From NCBI GenBank assembly GCA_002682825.1, contig NOKP01000008.1, positions 793,595 to 857,594 of the forward strand: a DNA stretch of 64,000 nt, read 5' to 3'. Below, one piece after another: positions 20,448 to 30,640 of the stretch (the first letter of the stretch is position 1; the number at the start of each line of letters is the position of its first letter). Below the pieces are notes generated by a model. That model ran no database searches. It saw nothing but the letters and a program-made list of their open reading frames with translations, and was not told where the DNA came from. This stretch comes from Neonectria sp. B-13 (Eukaryota; Ascomycota; Sordariomycetes; Hypocreales; Nectriaceae). The position numbers and the translations under genes are program-made.

Positions 20448-20879
20448 CTATTTCTTGTCCCAGATATTCGGCTTTCGAGTCCTGTCTGCGTTAGTAGATG
20501 CCTTGTAGCTTCCAGATCTTACTTACGGTGAAAACTCGCCGAGCTTGTGTCCAACCATGTCTTCGGTAATGGTCACCGAGTGGTAGTCGCGTCCATTGTG
20601 CACCTCAAACTTAAGCCCCACGAAGTTGGGCAGGATCGTCGCGGATCGAGCCTGGGTTCGGACGGCAGGGACTTTGTCGCCTTGGTTTTTGGGCCAGACG
20701 ATGGGGAGGCTATCGAGGTTAGACGGACTCGGACGATGGACTCGGGCGATGGGCTCGGAGGAGCTTACGGAACAAGGTGTGGACCTGGAGATTGTCAGCG
20801 CTTTAGTAACCAGATTCCAGATTCGAATTGACTTACCTTTCCACACGGAGCGCTTGAGGAGAACCCGTGTCGCCTGCAT
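20448..20879 (-). CDS. rsm19: Mitochondrial small-subunit ribosomal protein uS19m
   Basis: This is a 91-residue protein of the mitochondrial ribosome small subunit. Four exons on the minus strand, 20837-20879, 20769-20784 (16 nt), 20527-20709 and 20448-20481, restore the uS19 core: RSVWKGPHLVPLPIV, then [43 protein letters not shown] and TRKP. The 16-nt second exon encodes only GPHLV plus split codons, yet is needed for the conserved motif, which supports it. The short basic N-terminus could serve as the import signal. The gene converges with taf10 (251 bp between coding ends). Confidence 0.93.
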
Positions 20880-21551
20880 TGTCACTAGCACACGTCGTCA
20901 ACGAATTTTAACCCAGCATCGTGAGCCTCAATTCGCGACGGAGAAGCATACGCAGGGGGTTTTTCCGGCCGTTTTGTCCGGTCACGTGATTTGATGCGTG
21001 GTCCGTCATCCTTCATCAAATATGGATCGCACGGTGGTTTGTCCGGAAAATTCGATCCACCAACGAGCCGGGCCGGAGCATTGTCTCGGGTTTCAAGTGC
21101 TCGGTGGATGAACTTCAATTCTTTGATGCTTGAGGTGAACTCCAAGAATCCCGACTCATGAGTCAAGGTGCGACACTGGGCGACTTCTCCTGGAGTACGT
21201 CGTATAGACCTCGGAGGCCTGGTTCCGTTCTGCTTTCTGTCAGTGATGAACCATTCGGCTGTCTGAATTGCATCCAAGTCTTCGGCGCGCCAGGACCTCT
21301 AATATCGGGCTCCCCTGTTTCAAACAAATTCATCCTTCCCGATGATGTATATCCCTGACCCTGGATCGACCGAGTCCCTAACGATGTGGGCGGATGTGGG
21401 TTGTCTCCTTGTAAATCTGCTGTTGTACATATAGCACCTAGACTATGGCTACGCGTATATAAGTCGCTTGCCCAGTTTGCCCAGTGTCACGACTATCCTC
21501 AGTTGCATTCATTCCTTTCTTCTCGTTGATCGAGATACTTTCACTTCAATC
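20880..21551. promoter_or_regulatory. Divergent promoter region, uS19m / GH5
   Basis: This holds both promoters. A TATA box is clear on the GH5 side (listed separately). Short frames lack domains. Confidence 0.6.
21456..21462 (+). promoter_or_regulatory. TATA box of GH5 gene
   Basis: The heptamer TATATAA lies 90-96 bp upstream of the GH5 start codon and is followed by a CT/CAAT-containing leader, a typical arrangement for a strongly regulated secreted-enzyme gene. Confidence 0.65.
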
Positions 21552-22634
21552 ATGCGGTTCCCAGTAATTGTCGCTGCTGCCGGCGCAACCCTCGTTCATG
21601 CCGCCGCTTGTGAGAGCGGGTTTCTATTTACCGGTGCCAATGAAGCCGGTGGTGAATTTGGAGAGGCAAACCTGCCTGGTCAACTCAACAAGGACTACAT
21701 CTGGCCGGACACAGATGCCATCGATGTGAGGTTTCATTCCCTTTCCTCTACGGGTCATGTTACTGATTTCGTAGACGCTGCTTGACACTGGAATGAACAC
21801 GTTCCGCGTGGGCTTCCGAATGGAGCGTGCCGTTCCGGACGAGTTGACGGGTGACATCAATGAGACCTACTTTAGCGGGCTGGAGAAGGTCGTCACACAC
21901 ATCACGGACCAGTAAGTTCCGCGGTACCTGGAAGAGTTAATGCTGAAACATACAGGGATGCTTATGCCGTCCTCGACCCCCACAACTATGGTCGATACTA
22001 CGACAGCATCATCACCGATGTGGATGCCTTTGGCAGCTTCTGGACAACGATTGCCAAGCGCTTCGCTGATAACAAGCTCGTCATCTTTGACACCAACAAC
22101 GAGTATCATGACATGGAAAACTCTTTGGTTGCTGAGCTGAACCAAGCCGCCATCGATGGCATCCGTGCCGCGGGCGCTACGTCGCAGTACATCTTTGTCG
22201 AGGGTAACTCGTGGTCTGGTGCATGGACCTGGGTCTCCAGCGGCAACGGCGACTCCCTCAAGGACCTGACGGATCCCCAGGACAAGATTGTCTACGAGAT
22301 GCACCAGTACCTCGACTCGGACGGCTCCGGCACCTCGGAAACTTGTGTCAGCAGCACCATCGGCGCGGAGCGTCTCAAGGCGGCTACTGCCTGGCTCAAG
22401 GAGAACGGCAAGCTAGGTGTTCTGGGCGAGACTGCCGGTGGTGTTAACGACCAGTGCATCACTGCCATCCGTGGCGAACTGCAGCATCTCCTCGACAATT
22501 CGGACGTGTGGACTGGCTGGCTGTGGTGGGCTGCTGGACCCTGGTGGGGAGACTACATGTACAGCATGGAGCCTCCGAGCGGTGTTGCCTATGTGAACTA
22601 CCTGTCTGAGATCCAGGAGTTTATCGACGCTTAG
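21552..22634 (+). CDS. Secreted GH5 endo-beta-1,4-glucanase (cellulase)
   Basis: This enzyme cuts internal beta-1,4 bonds in cellulose or related glucans. Three exons, 21552-21725, 21775-21911 and 21956-22634, give 329 residues. Residues 1 to about 18 form a signal peptide ([18 protein letters not shown]). The barrel runs from [18 protein letters not shown] to the end. Splicing joins [18 protein letters not shown] and [19 protein letters not shown], both conserved. The acid/base is Glu153 in TNNEYHDM and the nucleophile is Glu262 in LGETAGG. There is no cellulose-binding module and no linker, so it is a catalytic-domain-only form. It is best matched to GH5 subfamily 5 fungal endoglucanases. 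Confidence 0.95.
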
Positions 22635-23239
22635 GGGTCGGTGTACAGACAGAGTCAAATATTTCTTGTCCATATTTAGTTTAGTCTATGTCAGAAGACG
22701 TTTGACACTGCGAACGCTGATTCAGGTGGAATGTCTTGACTCGTGATCAGGGAGTACCTTCAATGTCGTAAATACTTGACATCGCAGGCTTCCTTTGACA
22801 TGACGCCGTTATCTTCACAAATCCAACCATGGCTCAGTAGTAAGTCTGAACCCTCCTGTATCAAATAGACAGTGCTCAAAATCTTGAGTCGTTTCTCCTG
22901 TTGCATCTCTGGAATTTATATATTTTCCCAGATCTTGTAAGTAATCCAGGGTAGCGGTGGGGCATCACGTGGCGCCGAGGAGTCGCGATGGTAACATACA
23001 GGCTCCAGGGATTGTCGACAAAGACCACTTTTCCATCTCATCCATCAATTCTCCACAATCCTTGTCGCTGTTAATTCGGCGGCCGACTGGACTCGAGTAA
23101 ACGCAACCGAGTATTTGCAGTCCCTCTCTCCCCGACGAACGTAGCCGCGACATCATCCGAAGAAGCCACCTTGCGAAACCCCCCCGAGGCGTAACGAAGA
23201 CGACCATATCACCAACGAGAATACCCCCAACGACTACCG
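22635..23239. other. Intergenic, GH5 / DnaJ
   Basis: This holds the GH5 3' end and the DnaJ promoter and leader. I see no gene. Confidence 0.6.
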
Positions 23240-24349
23240 ATGCCGAGCGCAAAGGCCTCTGGAGCCGACACCGGTTCGGCTCGTTCTCGAGAACATAACC
23301 AGGGCAACCAAGGACGAGGTTACACGCCGGAGCAGGAAGCTGCCGTCATTCGAATCCGAAGATGCGATGGCATGGCCTTTTACGATATCCTCAACATCGA
23401 GAGCGTCAAGACGACGTGCACAGAGAGCGAGATTAAAAAAGCATATCGCAAGCAGTCGCTTTTGACCCACCCCGACAAGAATGGACACCAGCACGCAGAC
23501 GAGGCTTTCAAGATGGTCAGCCGAGCATTTGGCATCTTGGGCGACAAAGAGAAGCGCGAAAAGTTTGACAAATTCGGAACGGACCCCGACAGTCGCTTTC
23601 AGAGTGCCCAGGCGCAGAACCCCTTCTCCGGTTTCGCGCAACGGCAACAAGGCGGGGGCATGGGCCGTGGTGGGTTCGACGACGAGTTGACCGCCGAGGA
23701 GATGTTCGCCAGGTTCTTTGGTGGGCAAGGCTTTGGAGGAGGGCCTTTTGGAGGTGAGATTCCCGAGCAATGAGACAGGATAAACACTGACAGAATAGGT
23801 TTCGATACTGGTCCACAGTTCGTCTTCAACTTCGGCGGCGGCCCTGGAATCCGGGTGCACCAGTTTGGTGGTGGCAGGCCGCGAACGAGGCCTCGAGAGG
23901 CCACCCAGGGCGCCCGACAGCAATCAAGCCCTCTTCAGACTTTCCTCGGGTTTCTCCCGATCATTCTCTTCTTTGTTCTGCCAATTGTCACTTCGATCTT
24001 TTCAGGCGAGTCTTCGAGCTCGAGCTCGGCCCCCCGCATGGTTTACGACCACCCGCTACATCCATATACCGAGGGTCGCACCACGCCAAACCTAGGTGTC
24101 GAGTACTTTGTCAATCCTGAAGACGTTTCTGGATTAACGGACGGAAAGCTCAACAAGCTCGACCGGACGGCCGAGGTGAACCTCGTGAGGCATCTGAAGA
24201 GCGAATGCGACAACGAATTCACGTATCGTCAGAGGTTGAAGGATGCAGCTCAGGGATGGTTTTACCAGGATCCCGAGAAGATGGCGGTCGCGGAGACGTA
24301 CACCATGCCGTCGTGTGAGAGGCTGCAGAATTTGGGAATTGGCCGATGA
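23240..24349 (+). CDS. Membrane DnaJ (Hsp40) protein with DUF1977-type C-terminus
   Basis: This is an ER-membrane Hsp70 cochaperone of the DNAJB12/14-like group. Exons 23240-23753 and 23799-24349 give 354 residues. The J domain begins near residue 46 (MAFYDILNI), with the HPD motif in LTHPDKNG. A Gly/Phe-rich region follows (FGGGPFGG|FDTGPQFVFNFGGG). One transmembrane helix (FLGFLPIILFFVLPIVTSIF) leads into a C-terminal domain containing LGVEYFVNPEDV and ending near LQNLGIGR. Such proteins present the J domain to cytosolic Hsp70 and help degrade misfolded membrane proteins. The splice uses the second of two nearby AGs (23797-23798) because only it keeps the frame. Confidence 0.93.
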
Positions 24350-25052
24350 GGTTGGTCAGCATGGATAGTGTGTTCTTGTATGGATGACGGCCGGGAGTTG
24401 GCGTTGTGGCATTTTGAGGGTAGCGAGCAGGATCTAGGAGCATTCCATGAATCGTACAGCAGTAATATCATATCTACGGAACAGTTTTAAGCGTCTTGTC
24501 CGAGCCTCGACGCTGGCGAACAGCTGTGCAACGATGTGGCCTGGATTCTTGGCCGCATCGTACTTCGTATGGAACGACGCTCACGTCATTCTGTGGCGGT
24601 GCGTGGCTGGACGGGCTGGTGGCGGGGCGCACTCTTTCCAGCTGCGCCGACACGCAAGCTTGATCCTTCAACTACATTTAAGTCCCCATGAATCTCGGTG
24701 CCTGAAGTCGATCACACAGAGTCAATCAGGTTGCTGTCGTCGCCTCGCTTTGATTTACTCGGCGTGGACTTCCACGACCTCCCCTGCACCGCCACGAGCG
24801 GGACTAGATCCGCAGTGACGACACCGAGCTTCAATACGACCAAGTACGAGCAGACCGTCCAGGCAGAACATTCCACCGACAACGTCCGTGATTGATATCA
24901 TTGCGCGGCCGACAACACCTTAGCTACCGAACTGTGGCTATTGTTGCGGCATATTCACGATCGAGCTCGAGCTTCCGACGCTCCCACTCGCACGACCCCG
25001 CTTACTGCTCGCATCACAGTAGCTTGCACCTTGCCACCGTTGCAAGGCCGTC
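24350..25052. other. Intergenic, DnaJ / MINDY
   Basis: This contains the DnaJ 3' end and a C-rich leader before the MINDY start. The overlapping short frames look random. Confidence 0.6.
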
Positions 25053-27491
25053 ATGGCCTCTGGAAACCCCCCTCACGACGCTCAGGCTCCGAACGAAGGA
25101 TCGGAATCGAAGCCCATGCCGAACAATCCCTGGGCAGACGGAGGCGAAGGATGGGAGGATGTCTCACGGCGCGATGGCCAAGATGCTCAGACGGCTCCCG
25201 CTGCGTTGCGACCGGGCGGAGCGTTTGCGACCCTGGAACACGAGGAGGAGACGGTCTGGGGCGACGACACGAAGAAGACTGGCGCTCCGCCACTGGACGG
25301 AGCACCTTCTTTTATGAAACCTGGCGGTAATAGAGCCGAGACGAACCCATTCCTGCGGAAAAAACTCCTAGACCCTACCGAGTCTATGTCCAAGTTGAGC
25401 CTGGAGCCTAGCAACCCGTGGCAACCTGCGAGAGAGCCAACTGCGTCTTCGCAATTCGACGTTCCGGGACCCAAGAGTACCTGGGAGGAAATTACATCAC
25501 CAGAGCCCGCCCCGTCGCTTCCGCCCAAGGACATCTGGGATAAGACTCCCACGTCACAGCCAGACTCCTCGCCTGCGCTGGTTTCTTTACCATCACGAAG
25601 CGACTCCCCGGGTTGGGATGAGGACCCTCTCGGAAAGAACAAGGCTCCAACCTCGCCAATGAATGTACTATCTGATGAGTTCACAGAAGAGACACACGTG
25701 TGGGATGACTTGGGATCGCCCAAGGGCAAGGCCAAGGCCACCGAGGAGTGGAACTTGATAGATGCAGAAGTCTCAGAGCCAGATGGGGCAAAGCCGCCTT
25801 TACCACCGCGATTATCTGGCGACAAACCAACCTGGAAACCATCACGACAGCAAGTTGACGGTGCAGAGACGTACCAGGTCAAGAACATCAGGTGGTACGA
25901 TACGAGTGCACCAAAGAACCCTCGCACCTCTCCCATTCTGATCCAGAATGCCAACGGGCCATGCCCTCTGGTGGCTCTCGTCAACGCCTTGACATTGACA
26001 ACCCCCGCCGACACTCCAGACACTGCGCTGGTCCAGATTCTCCGGTCTCGAGAACAAGTTAGCCTGAACTTGCTGTTGGATGCCGTGTTTGACGAACTAA
26101 TGTCTCCTCGGAGAACCAACTCCGAAGAAGCCCTGCCCGACGTTTCGGACCTCTATGCATTCCTCCAGAGCCTGCACACGGGTATGAATGTTAACCCCCG
26201 ATTCATTCCGACTCCGCAAATGATCAATGCCTACAAGCGTACATCTCTCACACACCTGCATCCGACCGAAAGAGGCGACCTCATTCCCGGGACTTTTGAG
26301 AACACGGCTGAGATGAGCCTATATGCCACCTTTTCAATCCCCTTAATCCATGGATGGCTGCCTCCCAAGCTGGAGCCGGCGTACGAGGCACTTGAGCGGC
26401 AGGCTGCGTCCTACGAAGATGCGCAAAATCTGCTGTTTCGGGAGGAGGAACTCGAGGAGAAGCTTTCAAACCCCGAGGGCGGACTTGACGAGTCGGAGCA
26501 GCAACTGTATCATGATATTCTGGTTATCAAGTCGTTTCTGAATTCCTCGGCTACTCAGCTTACCCACTGGGGAATCGAAGTCATTGGCAGGGCCATTCGC
26601 CCTGGTACGTTTGCGATTCTGTTCCGAAACGATCACTTCAGCACGCTGTACTGTCACCCCGAGACGATGCAGCTTCTGACGCTAGTGACGGACGCGGGAT
26701 TCAAGACTCACGATGAGATTGTCTGGGAGACCCTGTCCGATGTCAACGGCGAGAGCACGGAATTTCTGTCGGGTGACTTCCGGATGGTGGGAACGGGTGT
26801 CGTTCTCGCCTCGAACGCTGACGCAGGTGGCGATTGGACGACTGTGCAGAAACGGGGCAAGGCACAACAAGAGGAAGAGCCGATGAGCCCAAGCACCGAA
26901 CAAGAGGATCGAGACTTGGCACTCGCGCTGCAGCTCCAAGAGGAGGAAGATGAGCGGCACCGTGAGGCTGAAGCTCGGCGTAAGAGGGAAAGGGTCCTCT
27001 CGGAGCAGTACATTGAGCAACAGGGCCGGCAACCGGTACCAAATCTGGGATCGAATCCCGGTCGAGGAGGCCGAGGGGGAGCAGCCCGAGGGGGAGCAGC
27101 CCGGGGTGGATCAGTTCGGGGTGGTGCCGGACTCGTTCCCGCACGAACCAGTTCCAACGCTCCTGCGCAGCCGCCTCGTCCTAGCCAACAGGTGCGGTCG
27201 CTGATTCCACCTCAGCAACAGGGCGTAACGCGACCGGCTGAAGGTGGAGAGGATGCAGATGCACCACCCTCTTACGAACAGGCGGCGCACGATGTTGCGT
27301 ACCAGCCACCTGTGGGACATCCTAATCATCCTAGCAGCAGCCCAACCGTATCGAGACAGTCGACGAGGACAAGCATAAACGCATTGCCGACTGGACAGCG
27401 GCCTCAGGGACGGACAGCTGCGGGACGGCCACTGCCTGTGAGTACGGGCAATGCAGGATCATCACGGGACCGGGAATGTACTGTGATGTGA
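25053..27491 (+). CDS. MINDY-family deubiquitinase (K48-ubiquitin specific family)
   Basis: This is an intronless 812-residue cysteine protease of the MINDY (DUF544) family, which trims K48-linked polyubiquitin. Residues 1 to about 275 are disordered and rich in Pro, Ser and acidic residues. The catalytic domain starts at YQVKNIRWYD and carries the Cys box ILIQNANGPCPLVALVNAL (Cys304) and the catalytic His in FRNDHFSTLYCHPE (His528). A ubiquitin-interacting helix follows at about residues 616-640 (RDLALALQLQEEEDE). Next is an RGG-rich patch and a Pro/Gln-rich tail. The protein ends in CTVM, a CaaX box, suggesting farnesylation and membrane attachment. The family contains active and inactive members; this one keeps Cys and His. 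Confidence 0.95.
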   Translation: MASGNPPHDAQAPNEGSESKPMPNNPWADGGEGWEDVSRRDGQDAQTAPAALRPGGAFATLEHEEETVWGDDTKKTGAPPLDGAPSFMKPGGNRAETNPFLRKKLLDPTESMSKLSLEPSNPWQPAREPTASSQFDVPGPKSTWEEITSPEPAPSLPPKDIWDKTPTSQPDSSPALVSLPSRSDSPGWDEDPLGKNKAPTSPMNVLSDEFTEETHVWDDLGSPKGKAKATEEWNLIDAEVSEPDGAKPPLPPRLSGDKPTWKPSRQQVDGAETYQVKNIRWYDTSAPKNPRTSPILIQNANGPCPLVALVNALTLTTPADTPDTALVQILRSREQVSLNLLLDAVFDELMSPRRTNSEEALPDVSDLYAFLQSLHTGMNVNPRFIPTPQMINAYKRTSLTHLHPTERGDLIPGTFENTAEMSLYATFSIPLIHGWLPPKLEPAYEALERQAASYEDAQNLLFREEELEEKLSNPEGGLDESEQQLYHDILVIKSFLNSSATQLTHWGIEVIGRAIRPGTFAILFRNDHFSTLYCHPETMQLLTLVTDAGFKTHDEIVWETLSDVNGESTEFLSGDFRMVGTGVVLASNADAGGDWTTVQKRGKAQQEEEPMSPSTEQEDRDLALALQLQEEEDERHREAEARRKRERVLSEQYIEQQGRQPVPNLGSNPGRGGRGGAARGGAARGGSVRGGAGLVPARTSSNAPAQPPRPSQQVRSLIPPQQQGVTRPAEGGEDADAPPSYEQAAHDVAYQPPVGHPNHPSSSPTVSRQSTRTSINALPTGQRPQGRTAAGRPLPVSTGNAGSSRDRECTVM

Positions 27492-27961
27492 ACGAGGGAT
27501 TACGGGTTAGGAATGAGGGATGAGTGTTAACACGGGATTGGAGTTGTGGGTTCGGATATTCCTGGGATGCATTCTAGCATGGCGCTGTTTCTGATAGTTG
27601 AGAGGTTGCAATGGAAGATTTGGATTATGAATGGTCAGCTTCCGATCTGCGCATCAGCACACCACCACCATGAATCTAGGATCGAGACTACAGGCTAAAT
27701 TATTGTTGCTGTTTCTTCGCGACCAACAACTACTCCTTTAGATGTTTAACATGTGGAGCAAGTTTGGTCCATAGATTCATGTTTTATTCATCATGGATTG
27801 TATGTCTGTTAGCACTAAACAGGCAGGCGGTGACAAGTGTCAAAATTCGTCGCTGAGCAGCCGACAGCACGGACTGAGAGTATCCGCAGTTGAGCAAAGC
27901 ATGGACATGCTGGGTTGAACCATTAACTCAACAACAGACTTATATCATCGATTCTTCCAAA
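27492..27961. other. Intergenic, MINDY / 5-alpha-reductase
   Basis: This tandem spacer is AT-richer than the coding flanks. I see no gene. Confidence 0.6.
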
Positions 27962-28940
27962 ATGTCAATCATCGAGGGATGGATGCCACCGACCCGGGAA
28001 AACTATGAACTCATCCTCAATATCTGGCAAATCTCTTACCCGATTGTGAGTACCCCTGACGCAACCTGAGTCAACCTCGGATGCGAGAGTAACCGTACGA
28101 ATTCAGATTGGTTCGGCACAATGGCTCATTGGATGGTACGGCATGGGCAAGACTTCGGTCGTTAGCCGACTAAACCTGCCGGGTCGCATTGGATGGCTGA
28201 CCATGGAGGCTCCCGGGTTCATGACGCTATTGTATCTGATGAAGACGATGCCCGCACAACACGGCATCGATGACCTCCCGTGGCAGAACAAGGTGCTGGC
28301 TGGGCTGTTTGTGAGTCCACCTAGGATGCCACTAACCGCTTGCTCTGACTGACTGGACTAGGTGATCCACTACTCGTACCGGGCAGTCATGTTTCCCTTT
28401 CTCCAGCCGTCCATGTCGCCGCTACACATCGGGGTGTGGCTGCTGGCGGTCAGTTTCCAGGTCTTCAACGCGACGTGCCTGGGGTCGTGGCTGGCGGCGT
28501 ACGGCCCGGTGACGGAGTCAGCGTGGGCGGCGCAGTCGTCGGTGCTGCAGTTCGCGGTGGGCATCATCGTCTTCTACCTGGGGTTGTCTTGCAACTTCTT
28601 CCACGATGAGGAGCTTCGGGATATCCGGCGGCGGGAGCAGGGGCGGCAGGACCGGATCCGGCGCGAGACGGGCAGTTCCACGGGCGTGGACAAGCACTAC
28701 CAGATCCCGCAGGCGGGCCTGTTCCGATACATGCTGTACCCGCACTACCTGAGCGAGTGGGTGGAGTGGACGGGCTTCTGGATGGCGGCGGGCTGGGGTA
28801 GCGTGCCGGCGAGGGCGTTTCTGATCAACGAGGTGTTTACCATGGTCCCGCGGGCTGTGAGGGGGAAGTGGTGGTACGTGGAGCGGTTTGGAGAGGACAA
28901 GGTGGGCAAGAAGTGGGCGGTGGTGCCGGGGATTTGGTGA
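27962..28940 (+). CDS. Steroid 5-alpha-reductase-like membrane protein
   Basis: Exons 27962-28045, 28107-28310 and 28362-28940 give 288 residues of a polytopic ER membrane reductase of the 3-oxo-5-alpha-steroid 4-dehydrogenase family. Supporting motifs are the N-terminal RIGWLTMEAPGFMTLLYL, the central VIHYSYRAVMFPF, the C-terminal FRYMLYPHYLSEWVEWTGF and the ending KKWAVVPGIW. These cover the NADPH-binding region at the C-terminus. In fungi the natural substrate could be a sterol, a polyprenol or a very-long-chain enoyl intermediate; sequence does not decide. All introns sit at codon boundaries. A charged Arg-rich insert (RRREQGRQDRIRRE) lies in a cytosolic loop before the last helices. Confidence 0.9.
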
Positions 28941-29300
28941 TGGAGGAGAGACCAGCCGAAGTTGGCATCCGATACTTGGCCTCGGGCTAGAACTGTGCAT
29001 ACGGCAGACACGGTGGCAATGTCAAGCCAAGAGTTGTTAGAGCAAGCCACGTTCATCTTCCCCAACTTGCCAACTAGCCATGTGGAAACTGTGTGGCAAC
29101 TGTGTGGCAACTGCGAGGGCGGTGTTTGCGTGTGTGTTACGATGCCGTATTGGTCTGATGACTGAGTGCTGACGGGTTTGTGGCCGTTGCCGACTCCAAC
29201 TGCCGACTGTTCTTGGCACAGACCACAGCGGCGCGCACGACCAAATAGCCAAGGCGTGATTGGGCCGGCCCAGGGCGAGCAGTTTGGGCAAACAGGCGGC

Positions 29301-29328
29301 TACCCCAGATTCGATTCAATCTGGGGTA
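29301..29328. repeat. Perfect 11-bp inverted repeat, 6-nt loop
   Basis: TACCCCAGATT (29301-29311) is exactly complementary to AATCTGGGGTA (29318-29328), with loop CGATTC. It is located 360 bp beyond the 5-alpha-reductase stop codon and 1.3 kb before the MFS start. Confidence 0.9.
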
Positions 29329-30227
29329 CAGGGGACGTTAGCTAGCGAGCTGTCTGGGGAAAGCCCTGGTCGTCAGATTTACAGATTCTGAAAAGCGGAC
29401 GACGGGTTGGGAGGCTTTTCGAGATCCGGACGCCCGGGGAGAAATCCGGGGCCGGACTCGGGGGGTGTGGCGCAGAATGGTCCGGGAAAGCGCCTCACTT
29501 TGCAGCGTGCGCTGTCGTCGGACAGCGTCAAGCCACATGTGGTGGAAACCCCGAGTTTTAAGTTGTGCTTGGGGTTCTGCACTTGGTATTTCGTGCTGTA
29601 GATCCCGTCCCGCAAGCGCAACGTAGGCCGTCGCATCGGTCTAGGTTGGGGAAAGGGGAGTCTCGGTTTGGGGGGTTTGCCGCGGAGTGTTAACGTTAAG
29701 GCACGTGGTGGGGAGTGTGGCTTGTCTTGACTCGTTCTTGTCCTCCTCCTCGGTGCTCTGTGCGAATCATGCATCCCTCCCCCCATCCTCCATCCTCCTT
29801 CCTCCTCATCCACGGCCTAGTCCCTGTTTCTGCCTTCCCCGCATCGCCATTCCGGCTTTAGTTTCATCCCCCAGATGGATTATCTCCATCTCAACTCACC
29901 CTGCTTGACTGCTCGTCTGCTTAACGTCCGTCCGGTTGCGCCTGCTCCGCACGCCATGCACCCTCACGGCCAAGCCATGGTCTCATTCCCCTCCGGCGCT
30001 GGCATGGCTTGGTAGTCTGGCACACGCTCCACGCGGCCACATCACCGAGCCAGCCAATCTCCTCTCTCCCTGGGCGGAGAGCCCTGCTGCTTTGGGACCC
30101 CCCCCAAGCCCAGATCGAGGCCAAGAGACAAGCTCCCGCGACGAAAGCTGCCCAGAGTCGAGGCTAGAGCTTGAAAATGAAGCCACCACTGCGCCAGTTT
30201 GCTACTGCCCGACGGATCACCATCAGC

Positions 30228-30290
30228 AGCACCACCACCACCACCACTACCACCACTACCACCACTCCTCCTCCCCCTCCTCCTCCACGA
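30228..30290 (+). repeat. CAC/CCT trinucleotide microsatellite
   Basis: This is an imperfect run of CAC and CCT triplets in the leader or promoter of the MFS gene. It is noncoding, as judged from the flanking frames. Confidence 0.75.
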
Positions 30291-30640
30291 CACGCTATCG
30301 ACGAGGAACTGTGGGCAACGACTGCGGGGAAAGCACCTACTTCGCCGAGGCGAACAAGCAGGCTAAGATGGGCCAGGCAAGGCCCTGTCTAGCTCTATTC
30401 TAGCCCTGTCAAACCCCCGTCATGGCCCCGTCGAGTGCTACGTGAAGGGGGCCAGTCAACCAGATCGCGGCCAGCACCAGCAGCGCCGTGTGCGTGCGTG
30501 TGTGCGTGTGCGGACCAAGACCGAGAGCCGCCGAATTTTTACTCTGGCCGCGCTCTTATTTGAAGTCGATCCCCCCCGAGACGATTTGCATCTCGACAAG
30601 CTCACACCTCCACACTTCACTCTGCTCACCTCTTTCAATC

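Larger units (their letters stand above)
28941..30640. other. Gene-free region upstream of MFS transporter
   Basis: These 1.7 kb hold a perfect hairpin (29301-29328), a G-rich patch with repeated TCCGGG motifs near 29420-29490, a CAC/CCT microsatellite (30228-30290) and a TG-rich run near 30487-30513. A pyrimidine-rich leader precedes the MFS start. Short frames have no domain. Confidence 0.55.

Noticed and set aside
25187..26119. Antisense frame of 310 codons over the MINDY gene
   Set aside because: Low-complexity mirror of the disordered N-terminal part; no independent evidence.
29936..30403. Plus-strand frame of 155 codons with a His-rich run
   Set aside because: The His run is the CAC microsatellite; the frame lies in the MFS leader region and has no domain.
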